From: JAAXGI01 sp965206975
Lineage (GTDB): Bacteria; Gemmatimonadota; Gemmatimonadetes; Longimicrobiales; Gaopeijiaceae
Assembly: GCA_965206975.1 (NCBI GenBank)
Contig: OZ242253.1
Span: 62,001 to 126,000, forward strand
Direction: 5' to 3'
DNA: 64,000 nt
Of this stretch, positions 36,027-45,146 are shown piece by piece. Made by a program: the position numbers and the translations under genes. Within the stretch, counting starts at the first letter, position 1. Every line of letters starts with the position of its first letter. The notes under the pieces were generated by a model. That model searched no databases, was not told the DNA's origin, and was given only the letters and a program-made list of their open reading frames with translations.

Positions 36027-37397
36027 ATGTCACCGACTCGTGCCCTCGATCGTAGAGCATTCATCAGACAGGCCGGAACCACCGCCTTCCTTGGCGCGGT
36101 CGGCGCGGGAGGGCTGGCGGCGAGCGAAGCCTCCCCGCGACGCGATGGAGACCTCTCCGACCGCCTCCTTCCACAGGGTTACGACTTCGACGAGATCTAC
36201 AACCGGCTCGGTACGGACAGCACGAAGTGGGACGGGGCCGTCGCGACGTACGGGGAGCAGATCGAGGTGGGGATGGGAATCGCGGACATGGACTTTCGGG
36301 CCGCGTCGTGCATCACCGAGGCGCTCGCCGAGCGGTGCGCCCACGAGAACTGGGGATACCTCAGGCGCCCCGAGGCGTATGTGCAGGCGATCGTGGACTG
36401 GAACCAGCGGCGCTACGGGCTCGAGGTCGATCCGGAGACGGTCGAACTCACAACCGGCGTCCACCCCGGTCTGATTGCGGGACTCCACGCCTTTGCGCCC
36501 CCGGGCTCGAGGGTCCTCCTCACGGCCCCCGTCTACAGCGGCTTCTACAGCGACTTGAGATTCACGCGGACCGTTGCGGAAGACAGTCCCATGCACCTCG
36601 TCGACGGCCGCTACTCGGTGGACTTCGACGATTTCGAGAGGCGGGCCGAGCGGGCAAACGTCTTCATCCTCTGCAACCCGCAAAACCCCACCGGCAACTG
36701 CTGGTCACCGGAAGTCATGACTCGCCTAGGAGAGATCTGCCTGGAGCACAAGGTGATCGTCTTCGCGGATGAGATCCACTGTGACTTCGTAACGAAGGGC
36801 AACAGCTACACCCCGTTTGCAAGCCTGCCGAACCGGGAGATCGTGGACAACAGCATCACCTTCAAGGCAGCGAGCAAGAGCTTCAGCCTCGCGGCGATGA
36901 AGGCGGCCTGGTACTTCTCGACGGATCCGGACCTCCTGGCCCGGATCCGCTCCTTCACCCGCGCGGACCTTTCGACGCTCGGGATGGTGGCGAATCTCGC
37001 CGCGCTTACGGAGGGGGATGACTGGCTGGACCAGCTCCTTCCCTACATCGATGCGAACCACGACCTCACCGAATCCTACATCCGGGAGGACATCCCCCTT
37101 CTCGGCTACCGGAAGGCAGAGGGAACCTACCTCGCGTGGCTGGACGTGAGCCAGGTCGCCGAGCGAATCGGGGCGAAGGAGACCGCGGCGGCAGAGACGT
37201 CGAAGGGAAGCGGCGTGGTGTACCCGGAACAGGTCGTTCAGCGCTGGTTCGCAGAGAATGCCCGCGTCTTCCTGAACCCCGGCCACCCGTTCGGGACGGG
37301 GGGGGGCGATCACATGCGAATGAATATCGCATCGCCGCGTAGCCTGATCGAGCAGGCGCTCGACAATATGGCCGAGGCGCTCGCCACCCTCTCGTAG
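36027..37397 (+). CDS. Tat-exported PatB/MalY-type PLP aminotransferase or C-S lyase
   Basis: A fold-type I PLP enzyme of 456 residues. The N-terminus has a twin-arginine signal (DRRAFIRQAGTTAFLGAVGAGGLAA). The catalytic domain starts like cystathionine beta-lyases of the MalY/PatB group (DSTKWDGAVATYGEQIEVGMGIADMDFRAA). PLP contacts are visible: FADEIHCDF for the pyridine nitrogen and KAASKSFSLAAMKAAW with the Schiff-base lysine. Such enzymes cleave C-S bonds or transaminate. The Tat signal implies the protein folds with PLP in the cytoplasm and is then exported, which is unusual. The ATG at 36027 follows AAGGAGG. It is convergent with the VOC gene. Confidence 0.88.
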   Translation: MSPTRALDRRAFIRQAGTTAFLGAVGAGGLAASEASPRRDGDLSDRLLPQGYDFDEIYNRLGTDSTKWDGAVATYGEQIEVGMGIADMDFRAASCITEALAERCAHENWGYLRRPEAYVQAIVDWNQRRYGLEVDPETVELTTGVHPGLIAGLHAFAPPGSRVLLTAPVYSGFYSDLRFTRTVAEDSPMHLVDGRYSVDFDDFERRAERANVFILCNPQNPTGNCWSPEVMTRLGEICLEHKVIVFADEIHCDFVTKGNSYTPFASLPNREIVDNSITFKAASKSFSLAAMKAAWYFSTDPDLLARIRSFTRADLSTLGMVANLAALTEGDDWLDQLLPYIDANHDLTESYIREDIPLLGYRKAEGTYLAWLDVSQVAERIGAKETAAAETSKGSGVVYPEQVVQRWFAENARVFLNPGHPFGTGGGDHMRMNIASPRSLIEQALDNMAEALATLS

Positions 37398-37456
37398 CGG
37401 GTCCGGGACAGCCCTCGCTTTCTCGCCGGCGCACGGCAGCGCTCCGGCCGTCCCGT

Positions 37457-37993
37457 TCAGGGATAGCGGATGAACTCGAGGAGGTTTCCGTCCGGGTCCC
37501 GGGTGTAGATGCTCTGGCCCCGGCGGCGCCCCTCGTCCCGTCCGCCGTCGCGTTCCCCCTCCGCCTCGACCCGGGCGCCGGCGCGCTCGAGCACCTCGAG
37601 GAGCTCATCCCTCGTACCCTCGAAGACCCAGCAGAAGTCCCCGCACGGCGGGACGGCGGCCGGGGCCCGCAGGGTGAAAGAGCCCTCCTCCCACCGGGAG
37701 GGTGCGTGCAGGTTGATCTTCTGGTCGCCGAAATGGATCGAGTACCCGTTGCCCCGCTCCCGCACCGTCATCCCGAGCGCGCGGTAGAAGGCAACCATCT
37801 CGTCGATCCGCTGGCCCGGAATCGCCACGTGATCGAAGCCCTGGATCCCTCGGGCCTGCGGGGGGAGGGCTTCCGCGTCGACGGGAGCGAGAGCGCCCCC
37901 CGTCCCGAGCGCGCCTCCGGCGAGTAGCGCACCCTTGATGAATTCCCTCCGGGACCGGGTGGCTCCGGAGGGATCCCCGCGCTCGCCGCTCAC
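37457..37993 (-). CDS. Tat-exported VOC (glyoxalase-fold) protein
   Basis: This 178-residue protein has a Tat signal (SRREFIKGALLAGGALGTGGAL). One vicinal-oxygen-chelate domain follows: IQGFDHVAIPGQRIDEMVAFYRALGMTVRE with the first histidine ligand, then SIHFGDQKINLH, and the closing YTRDPDGNLLEFIRYP with the last glutamate ligand. VOC proteins include dioxygenases, glyoxalases and resistance proteins; the reaction cannot be told. Its ATG overlaps the stop of the upstream aminotransferase gene by 4 bp, so both are coupled. All three proteins of this block carry Tat signals. Confidence 0.85.
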   Translation of the reverse strand: MSGERGDPSGATRSRREFIKGALLAGGALGTGGALAPVDAEALPPQARGIQGFDHVAIPGQRIDEMVAFYRALGMTVRERGNGYSIHFGDQKINLHAPSRWEEGSFTLRAPAAVPPCGDFCWVFEGTRDELLEVLERAGARVEAEGERDGGRDEGRRRGQSIYTRDPDGNLLEFIRYP

Positions 37994-39141
37994 CCGTTCA
38001 GGACTTGCCGGAAGACGCGAACGGCGGCCTCCATCTCCTCCATCGTTCCGAGCGAGATCCTCGAATGGGTCTGCTCCATCGGGGGGAAGTCACGCCCCAC
38101 GCGCACACCAAGCTCAAGGCACCTCTCGCGGAACTCGCGGGCCGTCACCCCGAGAGGGAGGAAGACGAAGTTCGCGTGCGAATCCTGTGCGTCGATCCCC
38201 ATCTCACGGAAGGCCTGGAGGGTGAACTCCCGGACCCGGGCGTTTTCTCTCCGCTCCTCATCGATGTGCGCCTTGTCCCGGATCGAGGCGATCGCGGCGG
38301 CCGCCGAGAGGGTGTTCATGCTACCGAGGTGCCAGGCCGAGCTGATCTCCCGTACCGTCTCCGCCTGACCCACCGCGTACCCGACCCTGAGCCCCGCCAT
38401 CCCGTGCGCCTTCGAGAAGGAGCGCGTGATGAAGACGCCGGGATACTCCTGCGTGATGGGCGCAGCGGTCTGTACCGTGGGGTCCGAGGTGTAGTCGATG
38501 TAGGCCTCGTCGAGCAGGATCCGTGTCTCCGGGGAGGCGCTTTTCACCCGGCGCACGAACTCCTCGACAGCGCTCGCCGAGTGCGCCGTTCCGGTCGGGT
38601 TGTTCGGGTTGCAGAAGAATACCATCCCGGCACCCGCCGCGGCGTCCACCATCGCCTCGATGTCGAGCCGGAGCGCGCTGTCGAGGGGGATCACCTGGGC
38701 CGGCACACCCGTCGCGCGGGCGGCGCTCTCGGGGTTCCCGTACGAGGGCCCGGCGGTGACCAGGTGCCGCTCCCGCGTCGTGAAGGCGCGCGTCGCCGCG
38801 GTCAGGATCGGTCCCGAGCCGGTGCCGATGATCACGCCGCTCGGGTCTACCCCGTAGTTCTCCGCGATCGCGTCCACGAGGTCGTTCGTGTAGTCCGGCG
38901 GGTAGCCCCGCCCCATCCGCGGGGACATCGCCTCCTCGATCGCGCCGTACACGCTCGATCCGGGACCTCTGGCGTTCTCGTTCGAGCTGATCCGAATCTG
39001 GCCGTCGTCGTAGGGCTCCTGCCTCGGCTCGGGCTCGAAGGCCGCGGCCTCGCGCCCCCGGCCGATGATGACCGAACTCGAGAGCACACCCGCGGTCCCG
39101 AGCCCCACTGTCCTCACGAATCCACGACGACTGAGCGGCAT
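37990..39141 (-). CDS. Tat-exported HisC-like PLP aminotransferase
   Basis: This 383-residue class I/II aminotransferase resembles histidinol-phosphate aminotransferase but carries a Tat signal (LSRRGFVRTVGLGTAGVLSSSVI). PLP-binding motifs are intact: GTGSGPILTAATRAF, FFCNPNNPTGTAHS, ILLDEAYIDYTS (Asp) and TRSFSKAHGMAGLRVGYA (Schiff-base Lys). It ends with RISLGTMEEMEAAVRVFRQVL, where the arginine binds the substrate carboxylate. With a Tat signal it would not serve histidine synthesis; a periplasmic amino-acid or amine transaminase is more likely. It is coupled to the VOC gene downstream and lies near the other Tat-exported PLP enzyme. Confidence 0.88.
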   Translation of the reverse strand: MPLSRRGFVRTVGLGTAGVLSSSVIIGRGREAAAFEPEPRQEPYDDGQIRISSNENARGPGSSVYGAIEEAMSPRMGRGYPPDYTNDLVDAIAENYGVDPSGVIIGTGSGPILTAATRAFTTRERHLVTAGPSYGNPESAARATGVPAQVIPLDSALRLDIEAMVDAAAGAGMVFFCNPNNPTGTAHSASAVEEFVRRVKSASPETRILLDEAYIDYTSDPTVQTAAPITQEYPGVFITRSFSKAHGMAGLRVGYAVGQAETVREISSAWHLGSMNTLSAAAAIASIRDKAHIDEERRENARVREFTLQAFREMGIDAQDSHANFVFLPLGVTAREFRERCLELGVRVGRDFPPMEQTHSRISLGTMEEMEAAVRVFRQVLNG

Positions 39142-39402
39142 CGAAGCCTCCTTGAATCGGATCGTTGTCCCCCGCCCCTAAGGGGCGCGTCCCCCTCCGC
39201 ACCCCATGATAACGCTTGCGGGAGATTGCCGCCAAAGACTCAGACGGCGACCGGAAGGAGGCACCGTCACCCCCACGCCGGCTCTCCGCGGATCCGGACA
39301 AACCCACGGCCGGGTCGCCGGCGATCGCCGGGCGGGGCGGGTTCGGGACGGAGCGCTCCGGTCAGGCCGGGCCGACCCCCGCCGGGCGAGGATGGGCACG
39401 AC

Positions 39403-40416
39403 TCACCCCCCCCACCCCATCACCATCGCCACGGAGACGATGTATGTGAGGATGATGAGCCCGCTGCTCGGCTCGAGGAGAGAGAGCTTCCCCCGGCTCC
39501 GCAGTGCGATCGCGCCGAGGGCCAGCGCCATCATCACGATGGATGCGAGTCCCGCAAAGGCGTGGACCGGGTCCACGGCCGCGAGGATGGGGCTCGACGT
39601 CACGAGGTCGAGTGGGGCGAACATGACCATGTTGATCGCGTTCGAACCGAAGAGGTTCCCGACGGCGAGATCATACGCCCCGATCCGGAGCGCTGCGAGC
39701 GAGGTCACGACCTCGGGGAGCGAGGTTGCAACCCCGAGCACGATGACACCGACAAAGCTCTCCGTGAGTCCGGTGAGTTCAACCGCGCCCTCTGCGGAGA
39801 CGGCGAAGATCGGAGCGGTCACGGTCACGAGGACCGTGCCAAGGAGGAAGGTCCAGGCGGCCTTCCGCATGCTCAAGGCCGGCTCGGCGGCGACGTCTGG
39901 AGGCGAGCTCGCCCCCCTCGCAGCTTCCGCGGCCGAGGTATGTCTCAGGATGGCGCGGCTGCCCACTAGGTAGACGCCAAGGAGAAGGAGCGAGCCCGGC
40001 CCGAAAATCCCGACGGAAAGGGGCGTCGCGAGGAGGACGAAGCCCCCTGCGATCGCAGTCAGCGATATCGCGAAGGTGGCGCTCAATGCCTGATCTAGAC
40101 TTGCTCGCCGGAAGACCTCGGCCCCCGGGAGGAGGTTCAGGACGGCAAGGATCAGCATGTTCGCCATGTTGCTCCCGAAGAGATCGCCGGCGGCCAGGTC
40201 GGGCGCGCCGATCCACGCTGCCGTTCCAGCCGTGACGAGCTCGGGGAGCGACGTCGCGAATGCGAGGAGAACCATCCCGAGCCAGAGGCCGCCGAGCCCG
40301 GTCCTCGTGGCGATGACGTCGGCGCTCCTCGCGAGCAGTACACCGGCGTACACGACTCCGGCGGCCCCGGCGGAGAGCCCGAGGAGGATGGCGGGGAGGG
40401 ACGGTGCTGTTTCCAT
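39403..40416 (-). CDS. Sodium:calcium antiporter (CaCA family)
   Basis: This 337-residue inner-membrane exchanger has ten predicted helices in two inverted repeats. The two alpha motifs are clear: FATSLPELVTAGTAAWIG...GDLFGSNMANML in the first half and VATSLPEVVTSLAALRIG...GNLFGSNAINMV in the second. The paired ATSLPE and GxLFGSN elements carry the ion-binding Glu and Asn residues. It probably expels Ca2+ in exchange for Na+ or H+. It is the last gene of a minus-strand group with a small membrane protein (60 bp upstream) and an anchored peptidase-like protein. Confidence 0.93.
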   Translation of the reverse strand: METAPSLPAILLGLSAGAAGVVYAGVLLARSADVIATRTGLGGLWLGMVLLAFATSLPELVTAGTAAWIGAPDLAAGDLFGSNMANMLILAVLNLLPGAEVFRRASLDQALSATFAISLTAIAGGFVLLATPLSVGIFGPGSLLLLGVYLVGSRAILRHTSAAEAARGASSPPDVAAEPALSMRKAAWTFLLGTVLVTVTAPIFAVSAEGAVELTGLTESFVGVIVLGVATSLPEVVTSLAALRIGAYDLAVGNLFGSNAINMVMFAPLDLVTSSPILAAVDPVHAFAGLASIVMMALALGAIALRSRGKLSLLEPSSGLIILTYIVSVAMVMGWGG

Positions 40417-40476
40417 CAGGGGCGGGACTCCGACCGGCGGTCTGGCGGGGGCTCCGGGGATCGCTCCCTCGGCGAG

Positions 40477-40725
40477 TTACTTGACGAGAGCGAGGGGGAA
40501 GAAGCCGAGGAAACCGACGAGGAGGAGGACGGGCGCGAGATTGATCGAGCCCTGCGCGAGGAGGAGGAATCCCGCACCGGCAAAGACCACGCCACCTGCG
40601 CCGTAGATGGCCGTCTTCCGCGTGAAGCGGAGACCGGACTGGACCACCCCCGGGTTCTCGACCCTCTCCGGGACCCGCGCGGCGCGCTGCCTGCCCCGCC
40701 CCCGCTCTCTCCGCTGTCGACCCAT
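40477..40725 (-). CDS. Small two-helix membrane protein of unknown function
   Basis: An 82-residue protein. The N-terminal 40 residues are highly basic (MGRQRRERGRGRQRAAR). Two hydrophobic helices follow (TAIYGAGGVVFAGAGFLLLA and LAPVLLLVGFLGFFPLALV), with the C-terminus at the second helix. I do not recognise a family. Basic residues before the first helix predict a cytoplasmic N-terminus. I start at the ATG at 40725; a TTG at 40734 would add three residues. It lies between a peptidase-like gene (11 bp upstream) and the antiporter on the same strand, so it is probably co-transcribed. Confidence 0.65.
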   Translation of the reverse strand: MGRQRRERGRGRQRAARVPERVENPGVVQSGLRFTRKTAIYGAGGVVFAGAGFLLLAQGSINLAPVLLLVGFLGFFPLALVK

Positions 40726-40736
40726 GGTCCGCAATG

Positions 40737-41831
40737 CTACACGGGCCCAAACCTCGGGTCAACCTCGGCCTCGGCGCCCCTCCGGTCCGGTGGAAGCCTC
40801 GACGGCGGAGGCGCTGCCGGACTTTCCCAGTAGGCCGGCAGGGGCGGCGGCTCCGTGGCTCTGAGCCTCGCGAGCCCGAGTTTCCTTCGGCGTGCTCTCA
40901 CCCGCGTGAGGAAGAGGAGCGCTAGCGCGGCGAAGCTCCAGAAGACCGCACTCTCCCAGGCAACGAGGACCCAGCTGTAGCGCCGCCGGACATGCTCCAC
41001 CCAGCGGGTCTCGAAGCTCCCCGTGGAGTAGCCGAAGGTCCGGCGAAACGCCTCCTCAAACTCGCCCACCTCCCTCCACCGCGCGAGGAAGACCGGGAGC
41101 CCCCGGCCACCGGAAGTGTTGGCGAGAAACTCGACGGCGGAGCCGGCCAGCAGATAGGCGAGCCCGGCCTCGCCCCGCCCCCGCGGCCACTCGAGGGAGA
41201 GTGAGTCGAGGGGCGGTGCACCACCGCCCGCGAGTCCGAGCCGGAGGCGCCACGCCTCTGTGACCCGCCACCCGCCCGAGGCTCGCTGGGCGTACCCCTC
41301 GTCGAACCAGCGCGGGACGCGTAGTCCTGCCAGGTACTCGTTGAGGCCCAGGTGGGCCCACTCGTGGAGAACCGTCCGGTCCCGGTCCCCGATCCCTCCG
41401 GCGGGGGACTCGAAGAGGGGGATGACAACCCTCCGGAGCGCGGGGATCGCGACCCCAGCGCTCCACCCCGGCGCCCGGCCACCCGTGAGGGCGTCCCAGA
41501 TTTCCGAGTCAGGAGCAAGGTAGATGAAGGCCCGACTCGGAAGCCCCGGGGGGAGACCGGGCAGCACCGGGCGCGACCCGAGTAGCTCGATGGCTCGACG
41601 TGCCGATACCTCCCCATCCCTCCAGTACACTGCATGGACCCGGCCCGCGAGAGTCCCCGTGGCAGGAGTGATCATCCTGGCCTCGCTCCGGCGGGGGAGA
41701 TCCGGCGGCACCTCTTCGGAGAGCTCGAGCGCCTCCTGATCCGCCAGCACCGGGGCGGGCGCGGTGAAGAGCGCCAAGGCGAGGAAGAGCGGGACCCGGG
41801 CCGTTCGTCCGAAGAAGCGCAGCGCAGGCAT
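40737..41831 (-). CDS. Membrane-anchored HExxH protein (peptidase MA-like)
   Basis: This 364-residue protein has a signal peptide (VPLFLALALFTAPAPVLA), an extracytoplasmic domain and one C-terminal membrane helix (VFWSFAALALLFLTRV) followed by a short basic and proline-rich tail. The zinc motif HEWAH (in TVLHEWAHLGLNEYL) and a following glutamate in WFDEGYAQ match gluzincins of the peptidase MA family. No other peptidase feature is recognisable, and activity is untested for most of this family. About 100 further residues after the active site (FEEAFRRTFGYSTGSFETRWVEHVRRRY) are typical of the group. It heads the minus-strand group with the small membrane protein and the Ca2+ antiporter. Confidence 0.83.
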   Translation of the reverse strand: MPALRFFGRTARVPLFLALALFTAPAPVLADQEALELSEEVPPDLPRRSEARMITPATGTLAGRVHAVYWRDGEVSARRAIELLGSRPVLPGLPPGLPSRAFIYLAPDSEIWDALTGGRAPGWSAGVAIPALRRVVIPLFESPAGGIGDRDRTVLHEWAHLGLNEYLAGLRVPRWFDEGYAQRASGGWRVTEAWRLRLGLAGGGAPPLDSLSLEWPRGRGEAGLAYLLAGSAVEFLANTSGGRGLPVFLARWREVGEFEEAFRRTFGYSTGSFETRWVEHVRRRYSWVLVAWESAVFWSFAALALLFLTRVRARRRKLGLARLRATEPPPLPAYWESPAAPPPSRLPPDRRGAEAEVDPRFGPV

Positions 41832-42344
41832 CAGGACTCGGCGCGGCCCATTCGTCTCACTCCTCTCCGGGTGACACCGGAGCCTGGTCGGGGAACGGCT
41901 TGGCCCGGATCGTTAAACGGGGCTCATCGCCGGAGAACTCACAGAGCGGACGGCGTGGCCCTCGCTCGAATTCAGGCTTCTCCAGATACCGTCGCCGGGT
42001 GACTCGACGCAGGCGTGCCCCGTCGTTGGCCGTGATACGCGAGAGAAGTGGGGGATCATATACTTGGCTTGGCCATGGTAGCGCCGTCCGTCGCCTTGCC
42101 ATCGAAGCGGAGCGGCTTCTCCGGGCGGTGCCGATGGAACGCCTTCGCCACCTACTCACGTGCCGCGTACTTGTAGTCCGCCGTCAAGCATGTGTTTCGC
42201 CCCCCGTTTCGTGTGCGCTTGACCCCTCACATACCCGGCGACTGAGTGCTTGCTGCTCTCGCGGTCCACTGAGCCCTCGTGCGCCTGATCTTCGTCCGCG
42301 TACACCTGCGTGCCCGGGGGCGTATCCCGGCCGACCGGTTGCAG
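41832..42344. other. Region without a recognisable gene
   Basis: About 500 bp between the peptidase-like gene (reading leftwards) and the DUF3179 fragment. A plus-strand frame runs through it but gives arginine- and proline-rich sequence of low complexity. It may include the decayed upstream part of the DUF3179 gene. Confidence 0.4.
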
Positions 42345-42646
42345 GCTATGAGGAGCGTCGGCGTGGCATCCTAGAGGGGCAGTGGTCCCTCAGTAGAGTG
42401 TTTTGGGATGGGCCCAATCAGGGTGCGACGGCGTACTATCCACTGGCCAATGGCCAGCAGCTCAGCTTCGAAGTGAGCGCCGGGTTGATCGTGGACCGAG
42501 AGACAGGGAGCACCTAGACGATCGGAGACTTGGCGGCAGATGGTTTGCCGGCCGGAGAGCTAATCGAGCCCGCGGCGGAAGCGGATGTCGCCTTCTGGTT
42601 CGCGTGGGCAGCGTTCCATCCTGCGACTCAGCTGTGGAGCGGCTGA
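42345..42646 (+). pseudogene. C-terminal fragment of a DUF3179 protein with a nonsense codon
   Basis: The frame reads ANGQQLSFEVSAGLIVDRETGST, then TAG (42515-42517), and continues in frame as TIGDLAADGLPAGELIEP and ADVAFWFAWAAFHPATQLW to TGA at 42644. This matches the end of DUF3179 proteins, where VDRETGSTW is followed by a plan of the form LGxAxxGPLAGxxLxP and FWFAWAAFxPxTxxW. The TAG replaces the tryptophan codon TGG by one base. The N-terminal two thirds of the protein is missing. It is a double-lesion pseudogene. Confidence 0.65.
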
Positions 42647-42665
42647 CCTGGGTGCGTGGGTCAGC

Positions 42666-43316
42666 CTAAAGACCCTCGGCCGACATGACAAAGCCAACAT
42701 GTTGCCGAACCTGGTCGAGACCGCCCTCTCCAGCCTGGTAGATCCTTCCGTCGCCGGATTCGTCCAACCCGGTCATGAGATGCCCCACCGAGGCGTGAAG
42801 TTCCTGCACCAGGGGAGCGGCCTCCGCAGGTGTGCCCGCCGCCTCGATCCTTGCCGAGAGCGAAACGATCCTGTCAGCCCGCTGTGCCATGCTCTGAGCG
42901 GCAACGACGCCAAACGTCGCCTGGGTCTGAACGGCGGCCGAGGCCCCCTCTGAGGCCGCGGCCAGCTCGAGGTGCCGAGCAATCCCTTCCGCAGCGCTCT
43001 TCGCGCCGAATCCCCTTCCCGGTCCACTGGAGTCTTGCGGAGCGGCGACCGCATGGAGGACGTGGGACGTATGTCTCTTCATAGCGTCAAGGTCGCCCAG
43101 TTCCTGTGCCGCCAAGCCGGCGTGCTGAATGGCGACCGCGACCTCGGCCATGGCAGTCGGAAGAAGACCCTCCCCCCCAGGAGTCTGCGGGAAGGCCGTC
43201 GTCACATGCCCGATGTGGTCATGTGCAGGGTTTTCCTGCGCGGAGAGGACGTCCACCGACAGCGGTACTGCGAACGCGAGGGCAATGGTCGCGAACTCTC
43301 TGGAAATCTCACGCAT
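42666..43316 (-). CDS. Exported helical protein of unknown function
   Basis: A 216-residue protein with a signal peptide (EFATIALAFAVPLSVDVLSAQ). The mature part is alanine-rich and helical, and may form a bundle: MAEVAVAIQHAGLAAQELGDLDAMKRHTSHVLHAV, then AAEGIARHLELAAASEGASAAVQTQ and ADRIVSLSARIEAAGTPAEAAPLVQELHASV. Histidines are regularly placed (AHDHIGHV, KRHTSHVLHAV), which might bind metal or haem; no CxxCH is present. It resembles small periplasmic four-helix proteins, but I name no family. A possible promoter lies upstream (TTGACC at 43433-43428, TATAGT at 43402-43397), but the spacing is too long to be convincing. The IS1380 element starts 172 bp beyond. Confidence 0.65.
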   Translation of the reverse strand: MREISREFATIALAFAVPLSVDVLSAQENPAHDHIGHVTTAFPQTPGGEGLLPTAMAEVAVAIQHAGLAAQELGDLDAMKRHTSHVLHAVAAPQDSSGPGRGFGAKSAAEGIARHLELAAASEGASAAVQTQATFGVVAAQSMAQRADRIVSLSARIEAAGTPAEAAPLVQELHASVGHLMTGLDESGDGRIYQAGEGGLDQVRQHVGFVMSAEGL

Positions 43317-43488
43317 ATTTGAGCCACCAGTCGTGCCTCAGCGCCTCACAGCGGAGCTGGACGGTGAAGGGTGTTCTCGGGTGGGCCTACCGGCGTACTA
43401 TATGAAAGTACGGGATGGTCCTCAAAGGGTCAAACCAAGTCTGCGCGTATTGGCGCTGACGGTAAGAGCGCAAAGCGTGAGCACTAAC

Positions 43489-45146
43489 CTCGGATCCTGC
43501 AGGGAGAGGAGAAATAGGGGACTGAGGGGTGTGGCTGGGAGGGGAGGGGAAGTTGGCGGGGAAAGGGGTGCTGACGGAGGGAAATGAGGCAGCTCGGACG
43601 TGTGGTTTTGAGCGGGCGAGGCGGTGTTGGACGGACGGGGAGCAAGCCCGGAGGATGGGGCCTGGAGGAATGCGGGGCGGGAGTCGTCAGGCTGGGAGAG
43701 GAGGCGGGAGTCCGGAGGCGAGGCGTCTGAGAGCGAGGAGGATATGGGGTCTGGCGGGATCGTCACGGAGCAACTGGACGTAGAGCTTGCGGCTGTGGCG
43801 AGTGAGCTTGGCGGGCAAGCGGAGGAGCCAGAGCCGGAGGCGGTCGGGTTGAGCTGTGCGCCAGGCTCCGGAGAGGGCGGTGGTCCTGAGTGTGTGGAGG
43901 AGCTGGTAGGCGATGGCGCCGAGGGCCCAGAGGAGCGCGTTGCCATCGAGGTCATCGATGGCGGTGGCCCCTGCTCCGAGCTGGCCGAGTTCCTTGATCC
44001 TCTGTTCGACGACAGCGCCCTGGTTGTAGCGGCGCCAGGCGGTGAGGACGTGGATGCCTTCGATGTTGGTGAGTACGTGAGCGCTTAGTGGGACTTCGTA
44101 GGTGTCGAGCGCGAGGGTGTCTGGGCCTTGGAGCGGACGCCGTGTGTGGAGCGAGAGAAGACGCACGCCCCACAGACAGCCGGAGGTGGTCCAGAGCTCA
44201 TGACCGGGGAAGATGTGCTCACCCTTGCGAGAGCGACGCCAGGGCTGGTGGTGGTCGGCAAGCCAGCGGTGGGCAGGGAGCTTGAGCAGGAAACGGACCT
44301 CGAGGTCATCGAGGGTCCGTACCATGGATCGGCTGAAGAAGCCCTTGTCGAGACGCACGGTGATGGTCTCGACCCCCACGGAGCGCAGGCGCCCCACCAA
44401 GTCGGTGATCCACGCCTCGGCCCCCGCGGCGGTGGGGGCGTTGCCCGGGCGCCAACGGATGCCCATACAGTCTCCCGTCTCCTGAACGAAGGCCAGAAGC
44501 GGATGGTGCGACGGGCGGCCGGGCCTGTGGGGGTTGTAGCCCCGCTCGGCGCCCGCCTGCTTCAGTCCGTAGCGCACGCTGACGGTGGAGTCGAGGGTCA
44601 GCGTCAGCGCCCCGGGTACGCCCCCCTTCCGTCTCCAGCGCTGGCACACGACGTGCCACAGGAGTTCGTCGAGGAGGGGCACGAGTGGCTCGCTTGCACG
44701 GCGCAGCCAGCGTCCGAACGTGGTGGGGTCGGGCAGGCGAGTCCAGCCGAACAGGCGTCGAATGCCGCGCCGGTCCAGGAGCGGCAGGTCGTCGAGCACG
44801 CGCCCACCGTAGAGCAGAAGCACGACCCACACCTCGACCATCAGGCTGGGACGGAAGAAGCCGGCAAGCCCTTCGCTCCGACGGTCGATCCAGGAGCCCA
44901 GGCCCATGCCGTCCCACAGATACCGGACCAGAATCAGCCCGCCTCCATCGGTCAGATCCCGGGCGCTGTGACGAATCCGTAGCGGGGAGCCCTCACCTTG
45001 TACATGGGGCCGAGAACAGATACGATGGTTGCGCACCGTCTGGGTGCCTTTTGTGGCGAGGAACCTTCTTGGACGAAGTGCCCTCAACCTAAGGCCTTAG
45101 ACGGTGTTTTTCTTCCCTATGCTACTCCCCTCATGCAGGATCCGGG
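43489..45146 (-). mobile_element. IS1380-family insertion sequence with TIRs and target duplication
   Basis: The element is 1658 bp. Imperfect terminal inverted repeats of 13 bp are CTCGGATCCTGCA at the left (43489-43501) and, read inwards from the right, CCCGGATCCTGCA (45146-45134), differing at one base. The flanking sequence CTAAC occurs directly at 43484-43488 and 45147-45151, which gives the target duplication (four or five bases depending on where the end is set). Inside is one complete transposase gene. Good duplications and an intact ORF suggest recent insertion. Confidence 0.88.
43687..45087 (-). CDS. IS1380-family transposase
   Basis: This DDE transposase of 466 residues fills most of the element. 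Catalytic aspartates are likely those in LTLTLDSTVSVRYG and ITVRLDKGFFSRSM, with a glutamate in the C-terminal part (for example VVEQRIKELG). Other family features are the N-terminal GIRRLFGWTRLPDPTTFGRWLRR and the RPGNAPTAAG segment after the first Asp. The length fits the family. The first 35 residues may not belong to the protein; internal starts exist. No frameshift is seen, so the element could be active. Confidence 0.9.
   Translation of the reverse strand: MRALRPRRFLATKGTQTVRNHRICSRPHVQGEGSPLRIRHSARDLTDGGGLILVRYLWDGMGLGSWIDRRSEGLAGFFRPSLMVEVWVVLLLYGGRVLDDLPLLDRRGIRRLFGWTRLPDPTTFGRWLRRASEPLVPLLDELLWHVVCQRWRRKGGVPGALTLTLDSTVSVRYGLKQAGAERGYNPHRPGRPSHHPLLAFVQETGDCMGIRWRPGNAPTAAGAEAWITDLVGRLRSVGVETITVRLDKGFFSRSMVRTLDDLEVRFLLKLPAHRWLADHHQPWRRSRKGEHIFPGHELWTTSGCLWGVRLLSLHTRRPLQGPDTLALDTYEVPLSAHVLTNIEGIHVLTAWRRYNQGAVVEQRIKELGQLGAGATAIDDLDGNALLWALGAIAYQLLHTLRTTALSGAWRTAQPDRLRLWLLRLPAKLTRHSRKLYVQLLRDDPARPHILLALRRLASGLPPPLPA

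Noticed and set aside
37990..39141. Histidine biosynthesis gene hisC
   Set aside because: The Tat signal and lack of other his genes make a biosynthetic role unlikely.
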